NCBI GenBank assembly: GCA_024345305.1
Contig: BRON01000004.1
Location: forward strand, 372,001 to 436,000
Length of the DNA: 64,000 nucleotides
Direction: 5' to 3'
DNA from: Mrakia gelida
Lineage: Eukaryota > Basidiomycota > Tremellomycetes > Cystofilobasidiales > Mrakiaceae
Shown here: positions 45,127 through 54,661 of the stretch, piece by piece
Position numbering within the stretch: position 1 is the stretch's first letter
Layout of the letters: each line of letters opens with the position of its first letter
Position numbers and translations under genes: made by a program
Notes under the pieces: generated by a model
What the model was told of the DNA's origin: nothing
Seen by the model: only the letters and a program-made list of their open reading frames with translations
Databases searched by the model: none

Positions 45127-46342
45127 ATGTCGCTGCGACCACTCCTCCCTCTGGCTTCCTCCTCTCGCCTTGGAGCATCCCTCCTCCTCCCTCCCCCTTC
45201 TTCATCGACTTCCTCCTCCTTCTCCACCTCCTCCCATCGTTCCACCTCGGACATGCCTCCTCGGTACCCAGGTCACATCCCTCTCACCCCTCTCGAGAAG
45301 ATCGTTCTCACCCTGGGAAGCGCAGGAGCAGCCCTCTTGAACCCAAGAAGAGCAGGTCAGTCTCTCCTTCTCTCGCTCTCTTGAGCTCAAGCTCGAGGTC
45401 GACTTCTCGCCTCTTCCTCTCGCTGACTTTTTGCTCTCTCCTTTTTTTTCGTCTCCCAGACATGATCGCCGCCCTCTCAGAAACGACCTCGACTCCCTTC
45501 CTCCCTCGCCTGCGAGACACGATGTTCTCTACGCCCGAAGGACGAGCCATCCTTCGAGATCGACCTCGAATCCACTCCGAGATCATCGACCTCGACCATC
45601 TTCGCTCCCTCCCAGACGGAACAGTAGGACGATCCTACTGCGACTGGCTAGAGAGAACCCATACCTCTCCAGATACGAGGTTGCCCGTCCAGCACGTCGA
45701 CGATCCAGAGCTGGCTTACGTTCTGCAGAGGTATCGGTGAGCTTGACCGTTTCCCTTCTCTTCGTCCCTTCACTCGTTCGCGTCGTTCGTTTCCCTCAAC
45801 TAACCTCTTCCTCCCTTCACCCTCTTTTTTGCGCGCTTTCCAGCGAAACCCACGACTTCTCCCACACGCTCTTCAACCTCCCCTCCACCCTCCTCCCGGA
45901 ACTCGCTCTCAAGCTCTTCGAAGCCCAACGCACCCAAACCGGACTCCCCATGCCCTTCCTCTCCTCCTTAACCATCTTCTCCCCCTTCAACACCCTCTCC
46001 CCCGCCGATCGATCCACCCTCGTTACCAAGTACCTCCCTTGGGCCGTCGAGGCGGGACGGAAGACGAAGCCCCTCATCGGGGTGTACTGGGAGAGGAGGT
46101 GGGAGCAGGAGATGGAGGATTTGAGGAAAGAGCTGGGGGTGGTGATGCCGGGGGAGGATGGGGGAAAGGGAGCGATGTGGGAGGGGATGAGGTTTAGGAA
46201 GGGGACGCTGAAGGAACGGAAGGCGCTGAAGGAGGAGAAGGAGAGGAAGGAGAGGGAGTTGGAGGGGTTGAAGAGGGAGACGGAGGTGGTTGTGGAGAGG
46301 GCTCAGAAGGAGGGGAAGGTGGCTGTTGCTCCTGGGAGTTAG
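45127..46342 (+). CDS. COQ4: Ubiquinone biosynthesis protein COQ4, mitochondrial
   Basis: COQ4 organises the coenzyme Q biosynthetic complex at the inner mitochondrial membrane; recent work assigns it oxidative decarboxylation of the ring. Exons are 45127-45355, 45460-45736 and 45844-46342, giving 334 residues. The N-terminus ([20 protein letters not shown]) is a typical presequence. [20 protein letters not shown] begins the mature domain, followed by [11 protein letters not shown] and [20 protein letters not shown]. The metal-binding HDxxHx11E motif is complete: H-D-F-S-H, 11 residues, then E. The C-terminus carries [20 protein letters not shown] and then a charged Lys/Glu-rich tail of about 60 residues, longer than I would expect. 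Identity is very secure. Confidence 0.95.
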
Positions 46343-46640
46343 ACTAGGGAAGTTCATTAGCTATGTGAGGATGACCCTGTCAGCCTTTGCGTTCGAGAGA
46401 AACATCATCACAGCGACTCAACGAGAAGAGAGTCGAGCTCGACGCGTCTCGTCTCGTCGTCGCGAGTTCGTCCCTCCAGCGAGACTGTATTTTGCAGGTT
46501 TTGCAGGCGGCGGGAGGGCAAGCCAGATAAGACATAAAGGGTATCTAGTTAGGTGCGACAAGAATAAAACAACAAGCTGCAAAGTTACAAGCAAACCAAC
46601 GAAACCCAACGAACGCGAAACCGACCGAGCCAAATCAAGT

Positions 46641-48303
46641 CTACTCCTCCCCCCCCTTAAACCCAAACCGATACATATTCTCCGCCCACACCATCCCCTT
46701 CGAGAAAACATCAAAATGCTCCCTCCCACCAACCCAATCGTTCTTCTGCACCTCGAACTGCCACTCAATCTCCCTCTCCCCTCCCTCAGCCAGCGTCTTC
46801 ACCGCCTCCATATCCGCCTTCGCCTCCATCTCGTTGCACGCCGTGAAGATGAGGGGGGCCTTGGTTTCTAGGAGAGCGAGGACGGTGGGTTTCCAGGCGT
46901 TGGGGTTCTCGCTGATGCCTGAGTTGAAGGCGAAGATGAGGTCGGGAGGGGTGGGGTCGAAGGAGGGGGAGTGCTGCCAGGCGGGGTAGGTGTAGCTGAG
47001 GAAAACGAACGACGAGAAGGAGAAGGATAGGATTAGCAAGGAGTTCCGCGAAGGGGAAATGGGTGAGGAGACGTGCGAAAGAGAGAAAGAGAGAGAGAGC
47101 TCACGGATGAAACTGAAGTTGACGCCACCTCTTCCCCCTCTGGTCCGTCTCGCACTCCACGCAGACCTTCTCCTCTCTCACCCTCGACTCCCCTCCCAGC
47201 TCCCTCCCAATCATAATCACTTTCAGAACACTCACTCCAGGCAGGAGGTGGTTGATCTCCTCGTAGACGGCGTCCTCGTGCTCCGGTTTCGCGTCGACGA
47301 GATGGATGGTGAGGATGCGACGGTTGTCTTGATTTATGAAGCTGGGGTAGAGACCAAACCCTGGCAGGGCGGTGACGATGGTGCGAGGGATGGAGAGGGA
47401 GTGTTGGATCATGGTGCGAACTTCTTCTGGAGGGGTAGATGCTGGAGGTTGGATGGAGAGGAGGTACAGAGGCCAAGTTCCAGGGAGAGGACCTCCGAAC
47501 TCCTCGAGTTAACTTGACGCGACGGACGGGGTTGTTGATTTCGTAGATCCTATGAGTAGCAAAGAGGGGGTCAAGACGAGGTCAGAAGGTGTTGAGACGA
47601 TGACAAAAGCGAGAAGAACGAACCGAATGAATCGCTCGTCCTCCGCGATCTGCTTCAACTTCGAGCACAATCCTGACGTTACATGAGCTGCAGAAGCCCC
47701 TACACACTCCTTCGCCACGCAGAAGCGATATACACACTCCGCACACTTGAACAACCTCCCTCCTGGAGTGTCCACGTTGACGACGAGGCAGTTCGAGCAT
47801 CGAGGGAGGTTGAAGACGACTCCAGTCGAGATCCTTCCGCCTCGCGCTCCCATCCTCATCTGAAAGGGTCTTATCAACTCCATGGATAGAGATGTGAAGA
47901 CTCTCTCGATGTCGGAGGGTTCCAGAGGGTTCTCGGCGTTGGGTTTGCAAGGGAAGGAGGAATGAATGGGAATTTCGTGCAGCGAGGATCCTGGAGGTTC
48001 GACGAGCTGGCTCTGGACGGCTGTGAAAGCTCGACAGATGTGCTGATGGACCTTGTAGTCGTACTTCTGACACTCCCTGCAGCAGTAGGCGACTCTGAGG
48101 AACAAAAATGGAGGCTGGGATCAGTCTTCGGTCGAAGCAGAGTCCAGGAGAAGGACGGCGAAGGAAGGGAAAGGTCGAGCTCACCTTTTGCATCGGACGC
48201 AGAGACTCGGAGCCTTCCCTCTCATCCGTAGGTTACAGTAGAAGCAAGTCACTCCAGCATACTGCTCGATGGTCTTGAACGCGTCCTCCGGTCGAAGAGC
48301 CAT
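46641..48303 (-). CDS. MYND zinc finger, Mss51-like C-terminal domain protein; frameshift
   Basis: The start is ATG 48303. An N-terminal MYND finger has its Cys/His ligands: CFYCNLRMRGKAPSLCVRCK then VAYCCRECQKYDYKVHQHIC. Another Cys-rich segment follows (RCSNCLVVNVD, FKCAECVYRFCVAKECVG). After IYEINNPVRRVKL the frame must shift near 47506-47514 to reach EEFGGPLPGTWPLYLLSIQP and PEEVRTMIQHSLSIPRTIVT. That downstream part, with ILTIHLVDAKPEHEDAVYEE and the last exon (YTYPAWQHSPSF to GFKGGEE, stop 46641), matches the C-terminal domain of mitochondrial splicing suppressor 51-like proteins. Mss51 in yeast controls COX1 translation; whether this protein does so is unknown. The shift may be a real lesion, a sequencing indel, or less likely a programmed +1 shift. 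Confidence 0.7.
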
Positions 48304-48531
48304 ACGAGCGAGAAGGAAGAGGGCGGGAGGGAGGGCGTTTGCGAAAAGGAAGGAAGGTCAAGCTCACTTTCGAGCTTTGTTTTCGTTCACCTCCTACGGT
48401 CAGCTTCCTCGACGATCAACTTCCCCTCGATCTTTTCCTCGACATCTCGAGCTGCACAGGAGACTCACCTTCCTCCTCAAAATTCAGCCACACCAAGATC
48501 TTCCCTCGTCGTCCCCTCGAAGCTCGTCAAA

Positions 48532-49641
48532 ATGGACGCTCCTTCTTCCCTCCCTCCTCCCTCGTCCTCCTTCCTTCCCATCTCCTCCAACCTCGTTGAT
48601 CCCACTAATTCTTCCACCCCGACTTCTCCCACCGCCAAAGACCCTCTAATCACCCCCTCCCTCCTCTCCCCATCGAGATCAAGCGAGAGATCCTCCGCTT
48701 TTGCGATCCTTCGACTCTCGCAAAGACCTCGCTCGTCAGCTTGGCCTTCCTCGAGATGTCCTCCCCTCCCCTCTACCAAAGCGTCGAGATCGATTCGACA
48801 GACAAGCTTGTCAAACTCTTTAGTCAAAGGAATGTGAGTCACCATCAATCCGTCGCTCGAGAGGGGAGTACAACCTTCTACCGAACTTGACGACTGATCA
48901 CTAGCTGTCCGCCTTCCATCCCTTCCATCTTGCCAGCATCTCCCCCAACCACAGATCGAGCCCTACCTCTCGCTCGGACAGATCAAGTCGCTCACCTACT
49001 ACGTTACTCCCAGAGAAGGGCAGGAGCAGGAGGGACCGCTTCGTCATCTTCACAGGGATCGAATCCCTCCGACCGCCTCCGCTCCCTCCTCTCGTCCTCG
49101 AACCCTCGACCTCTTCAGCCTCGGCGTCGAATTCGAAGCCGTCAGCGGCTACCTCAAGCAACCAGACCTCTTCTTCCCCCTCTTCAATCCCGAGTTCTTC
49201 ACGGTGGAGGGATCCAGAACTCCTCAACAACCGTTCTTCCTCCCCGTCCTCCCCTTCGAACCCGTCGCGTGGGGATGGTCTCGCGTCTCCATCTTCCTCA
49301 TCAAAGATGCGTATCCCTTCGTCGGGATCCCGAGCTCTCATCACTTCGTCCCCGAGTTGACGGTCATCCACGATCTCGAAGACGTCGGCGTGAACGATGC
49401 GACGTGGAGGAGTCGCGTCGAAATCGTCGTCCTGGACTTGATCGGAAGGGAGGAGATCCGAGATCTAGTGAACCAGAACACGACGCAGCTTGCGCAGGGA
49501 CGGATCTTGGCTGGGTTGAGGGAGGATGTAGAGAAGGCTCGATTCAAGGAGGATGTGAGGACGAGGGTGAGGGTGAGGACAGGCGCGTCTTCGGAGCGAA
49601 CGGAGAGGATCATGGCCGACTTGGAGCTCGTCGGCGGGTAA
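48532..49641 (+). pseudogene. F-box-like family member, frameshift before the F-box
   Basis: The start ATG 48532 opens MDAPSSLPPPSSSFLPISSN in one frame. The F-box-like core LPPLPIEIKREILRFCDPST then LAKTSLVSLAFLEMSSPPLY lies in another. That frame has a TAA upstream and no ATG, so the two halves need a shift near 48666-48672, in a C-rich run. The first exon ends at 48833 (KLFSQRN). The second reads IEPYLSLGQIKSLTYYVTP and is open to TAA at 49641, with an acidic/basic C-terminus (LREDVEKARFKEDVRTRVRV). It is the closest relative of the truncated fragment at 19391. It is divergent from the Mss51-like gene (228 bases between starts) and converges on the next F-box gene. A homopolymer sequencing error is a real alternative. 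Confidence 0.7.
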
Positions 49642-49699
49642 GGTGAGTCGGCTTCAGTCTCGTTTGTTTGATGGGCTCTCGAGGATATCGAGAACGAAC

Positions 49700-51221
49700 T
49701 CACCTCCTCCACAAATACTGCATGTTCTCCCCCGGCTTGAACACCACCGCCTTCAACCCAGGCATCGTCGACCCATCCACCTTCTCAAAGAATCCCTGAT
49801 CCAATCCTCTCGCTCTGAAGTCCATTGGAGCATAGTCACTAACGACGAGATTCTCGACGCGTCCGAGGTTCCTCAGCTCGCTCGCGTCCTTCGAGATGAC
49901 GGGGAAAGGATGGATCGCGAGTGTCTTGAGTTCCGGAAGGAGGTGAAGATGTTCGAGGAAGGGAGGGGAGGGGATGTGGTGATCCCAGGTAAGATCGACG
50001 ATCCTTTTCCCGTTTCGTTCGAAGAAGACGGACGGGTTGACCTCCTTGTCGCTGCAGCACATCCAGAACCCGGCCATTGGAGGGAAGGGAAGTTCCAGTG
50101 TCCGAGGAGGTCGAAGAGGAAAGGAGACGAGGTAATGGATTGGGAGCCGACTCCGGAGAAGAGGGACAGGAACCCTTGGAAGCAACCGACGAGGGCGATG
50201 GAGAGGGAGTGGAGGACGAGGAAGGTGGTTCGTTCGATGGTTCCCATGGTTGCGAGGGAAGGAGGAGCGTCGAAGTGGGTGACGGCAAGTCTGAGGTGCT
50301 GGAGGGAGGAGGAGAGTGGTACCATGGCTTGGGTGAAGGGGAGGTAGTTGTGCTCGTTGACTTCGAACTCGAGGAGGGCGAGGAGGGGAGTTCGAGGTTG
50401 GAGGATGGAGAGGGCGGAGAGAAGCTGAGGAGCCGCGAGGTCTCCTGAACCACTCCCTCCGATGACCTTGAGGTTGGGAAGAAGTACGAGGAGGGTTGCG
50501 AGGGTGAACTTGGAGGAGGAAGATGGTTTCCAGAGGCGCTCTTCTTCGTGAGGAGTGACGGCAACCTCGACTCGTCGACGAGGTGTCCGAGGGATGGCTT
50601 CGAGTGGATGGTTTTGATGAAGCTGATGGCGAGAGTATATCCTCTCAAGGTGACAAACTTGTAGAGGAGGGGAGTAGCGATTTCCTAGGAAAGAAAAGGA
50701 GCGAAAAGACGAAGGTCAGTCGCCCGTAACTGGTCGACGCCTCCTCTCCTCCCTCGTTCCGTTCGAGGTCCGACACCTCCAACGCGCGATCAAGAAGACG
50801 CTTCAGACTCACGTTCCACTCCTGGCAGACGAGCGAGCAGGAATACATGTTCTTCGCGATCGTGAAGGCCGTTCCGATCACCTCGAGCTCCCTCTCCTTC
50901 TCCTCGTTCCTCTTCGCCGCTCGCCTCTCGTTCTGGACGAGCAACATCGACTCCATTCGCTCCATCGTCGGAAGGAAGCGGGAGGTAGGTCCAGGGATTC
51001 GAGTCGAGAACTTGAGGATGTTCCTCCAGATCTCAGGGGGAGCCCGAGCGACGGGCGAGAGAAGGGTAGGAGGAGGAGAGGTCGAAGGAGGCGAAGGGGA
51101 GGGGGACTCGTCGAGGGAGAGATCGTGAAGCGAGCTGTAGAGTCAAGGAGGGAGAAAAGGATATTAGAGTCAGGAAAGCGAGGAGCGGAAGCGAAGGTGA
51201 AACGGGGACTTGCCGAATCAT
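49700..51221 (-). pseudogene. F-box protein with LRR-like C-terminus, two frame breaks
   Basis: The first exon is only ATGATTCG (51214-51221). It is followed by GCAAGT, a GC-AG intron, with branch point CCTGACTCTAAT. The second exon contains an F-box-like segment, APPEIWRNILKFSTRIPG, and NMYSCSLVCQEWN. The third starts ATPLLYKFVTLRGYTLAISF but shifts frame near 50570-50585 to reach RRVEVAVTPHEEERLW and LLVLLPNLKVIGGSGSGD. A second shift near 50075-50082 leads to MAGFWMCCSDKEVNPSVFF, LPELKTLAIHPFPVISK and a TGA at 49700-49702. Each is explained by one missing base. It is not close to the three ILRFCDPST family members. Function is unknown. Confidence 0.6.
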
Positions 51222-51439
51222 GGCGTGGAGAGAAGCGATGGTGGTGTTTCGGAGCTGACGAGGAGGAGCCGAGAGAAAAGGAGGAAAGGCGAGAGATCAC
51301 GCGCTGCGTGGGTTAGTAACCAGCCTCGCACGAAGAAAAAGCTGCGGCGGCAAGGGAGAGTGTCGATGAAGAATGTCGAACATGTTCGCGTCTATCGCTT
51401 CAAGTTGTTTCGTGAACTCCTCATCGCATCGACCAACCC

Positions 51440-53769
51440 TCACTCCAAACCCAACAACTCCTTCAACCTCTCCCCAACGATCTTCGCGTCCGCTCTCCCT
51501 CCGCTCTTCTTCATCGCCTGTCCAATCAAGCCTCCGAGCAGCCCTGGTTTCTTCCCGCTTTTGATCAGCTCCGTCGTTCCAGGTTTCGCTTGAGCGACGA
51601 CATCCCTGCACAGTTGGTCAAGGGCGTCCAGAGAGAGGGAGAGGAGGGAGTGCTGATCCAGGATGGGGGCCACTCGAGAGGAAGAGGAGGGTTGTGCTTT
51701 GATGAGGTGCGAGAGGAGGAGTTTGGCGGAGACGTCTGAGGAGGGAGAAAAGTCGAGAACGACGCGACGCGACGCGACGCGACGAGAGGAGGAGGGAGAA
51801 TGATCAGCTTTTCTTGTAAACTCCTTCGCCTCTTGTTTTTGAAGATACGAACTGCGAGAGAGAGGAAGAGAATGACTCACCACTGAGCTTCCCGTTTACG
51901 AACAGGTCCAAAACCTCGCCCAACTCGACCGTCGAAACCTTCTCGCTCCCTCCTCCCTCCCATGTCAACTCTTCCCTCGACAGAGCTCCAACGAGCTCCT
52001 GACTGATCCAGTTCCCGATGATTCTCGGATCCCGACCCTTCGCGACCTCCTCGAAGAACTTGATGGCCGAAAGGTGGTCTGGGTCGAGCGCGAGGAGGAG
52101 GGAGGGAGTGATTTCGGAAAGGGTGGGATAATCTCGTTGGAGACGCGAGATGGAGTCGAGAGGGAGCTCGGGGAGAGAAGATCTAAGAGTTTCGAGATAG
52201 GTCTGTAGATCGAAAGAATAAAGGGGTCAGTTTGGACGAGAGTCGACGAAGGGCAAGAGCAGAGTCGACGCGTCCGAGCTCACAGGATCGATCCTCAGAA
52301 CGGGAAGGTTTCCGTCGGGCATGTATCGATAGTCCTTCTCCCCTTCTTTCGAGCGAGACGAGACCGTATTCATGATGCTCTCGTCGAAACCTCGAGTCTC
52401 TTGGAGGACGGCAAGACCAGCGTCGAGGAGGGCGGATTGTCGCATGATCTCGGAGGCTGGAGAAGAAGGAACGAAGAGGGACGGTCTGTTTTGTTCACGA
52501 TCGCAATCGAGCAAGGTGAAGGAGCGATACACGTACCGACTGCTATGGAGAGGTTCTTGAGCGAGTTGAGGTTCTTGATCTCCGTACGAGTTCCTCGAGG
52601 CGAACCAGGTCGATTGACGGAGATGTTGCAGTCGACGCGAAGAGATCCCTGCGAGAAGCACGATGAATGACACGATCAGAGTTCCGCCAGGAGGTTCGAG
52701 GGTATCGAAGAGAAGTTCGAGCTGACCTTGTCCATATCAGCGTCGCTCGTACCGATCCGTCGAAGGATTCCTCGCAAAGTCTTGACGAAGACGGTCGCCT
52801 CCTCCGCCGAACTGCAGGATACCGGGCGAAACTTGTCAGCGGCTTCGCGAACCATCGAATGAGAAGGATATACAACTCACGAGATGTCTGCCTCAGTCAC
52901 GATCTCCATCAGACCTATCCCAGCTCGATTGAAGTCGATGAGGACTTCGCGTCCGATGGTCGTCGATTTGGCCGTGTCCTTTGAAGAGAGAAGCGAGTCA
53001 GCTCGAGAGGCTACGAGGACTAAAACGAGGATGTGACCTAACCTGTTCAAGCTGAACCTGGTGAATTCGAACGGTCTTGGGAGGGCTCGTGGGAAGGACG
53101 ACGTGACCGGAGAGGGCGAGAGGATCTGACGCGGGGAACGAGAGGAAGATCGATGAGCTTGATCGGGCCAGAAAGTTAAGAAAAGAGACTCACGATAGTG
53201 CTGCGTAATCTGGTACCCGAGAGGCTGGTCGTGGTAGAAGTAGTGCTTTCGATCGAACTGGGACGTCGAGGGCTGTAGGGGACGGAGGAGAAGAGGAGAG
53301 GTCAGCTTCGCTCTTGATGCATCGATTCGAATGAGAGAAAGAAAACGAACGATGCGACAGTTGAGAGCTAGAGCTGTGAGGAGACCTTGCTTCACGGGAT
53401 GCCGGGAGAGAGTCTGAGGAGGAGACGAAGAAGAGATGGATGGTGAGCTTCGTCTTCCCTTCCTCGTCTTACATCCATCACCCTCCGACTCACAGGCAGC
53501 GTTCCAGGAAATCCGGCGTCGAAGAGGGATACGTTACTGTTGGGAGCATCATCCCAGCTCGTTTTCGTTCCTGCAGATGGACGTCGTGGTGAGAGAGGGT
53601 GAGCTCGAGGGCAGGGAGGAGGGAGGACGAGCTCATCGAAAGCAGGGCCTTCCATTCAGCGACCGAACTGACCAGAGAAAAGCTTTGATGGCGACTTAAT
53701 CTGGATGTGAAGTTCGAGTCCTATGACGGTTTCCCAAGGGGATGAAAAGAGACGAGGGGAAACTCGCAT
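51440..53769 (-). CDS. PET112: Glutamyl-tRNA(Gln) amidotransferase subunit B, mitochondrial
   Basis: This is GatB of the mitochondrial GatCAB-type (GatFAB in yeast) enzyme, which converts Glu-tRNA(Gln) to Gln-tRNA(Gln). The start is ATG 53769 ([20 protein letters not shown]). Conserved blocks are [107 protein letters not shown] and [15 protein letters not shown]. The tail domain binding tRNA follows ([15 protein letters not shown] to [20 protein letters not shown]). The stop is TGA 51440-51442. About twelve exons, spliced from hand-read junctions. One intron holds the GACGC array at 51761-51784. Identity is secure. Confidence 0.93.
51761..51784 (+). repeat. GACGC pentamer array in a GatB intron
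   Basis: Four perfect GACGC units are followed by a partial fifth (GACG). The array sits inside an intron of the GatB gene, close to the position where other introns carry the GACGCGTC palindrome. It may be an expanded version of that motif. Confidence 0.85.
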
Positions 53770-54661
53770 TCGAGCATGTAGAATCGGGTGGGGGAGGGAG
53801 GGAGGGGAGGGAAGGAAGGAGAAGTTCGAGCTCATCCTTTTCGTCGTTCAACCGTCACGACCCTTTAAAGGAAGATTTGCGACTCTCTTTATGTTCGAAA
53901 TCACGGACAAGGCTGCCTACTCCTCCATCTGCAGTTCAGTTCTTCCCAGAACCATCGTAGAAGCTCAACAGCTCGACGGGGACCGCTGCCTTGCCTCGCT
54001 CAGCTCCTCCTTCCCTCTCACCCTTTCTTCCCTCCCTCCGATCTCAAGCTCGCTTTGACGCCGACATTCTCTTGGCAATTCTATTCACAGGGGTCTGTCT
54101 GGAGTCAAGCTTCGTTTCAGCCTCATCTTTCCAGGAGACGAACAGGAAGCAGGGGCTGATTTCTCGGCTTCGCTTTGAACTCCTCCTTTGTTGGCTAGCT
54201 CGCCTTCCCTCCCCGACGCCAGCAGCCCTCAGTTTGTACGAGAAGCAAACCCGAAGGAATCACCGCTACCTCCAGGCCTCCTGCGACTCCCAACCTCTCT
54301 CGTATGCTCCTTCGGCCTCGGTCGTCGCGGCTGGAGTCGTCGTCCCCTCCCCTTCTACTCGCCTTCGACCCATGCGTCTTATCGGGGACGACGGCAAGCG
54401 TGGAACAGAGCCATGCGAACCTTTGGGACTCCCTAGGATTGACAAGCCTGATGGAGAAAAGGCGCGAGGAACTTCCTTCCGTTTCCCTCCATCCGACTTC
54501 GACCCTCCTCCTTCCTCCCTCCCCCTTGCCTCTCTCCTCTCGTCCCTTCTCCCTTCTTCCAGTCACTCTAGAGCGTCGCAGATATCCTCTGTTCACCTCC
54601 CCACACTCCTTAATCCACACTCGTTCATTCAACACCCGACTCAACACTCAATCCAATCAAC
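53770..54661. other. Divergent promoter region, GatB / subtilase
   Basis: This 892-base stretch lies between the two starts. Near the GatB side it carries GAAGTTCGAGCTCATCC (53821), one of the GAGCTC-type elements. Toward the protease the sequence is pyrimidine-rich with AACACTCAATCCAATCAAC just before the ATG, a plausible initiation context. The 274-codon plus-strand frame 53991-54815 runs into the protease exon out of frame and is not a gene. Confidence 0.45.
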
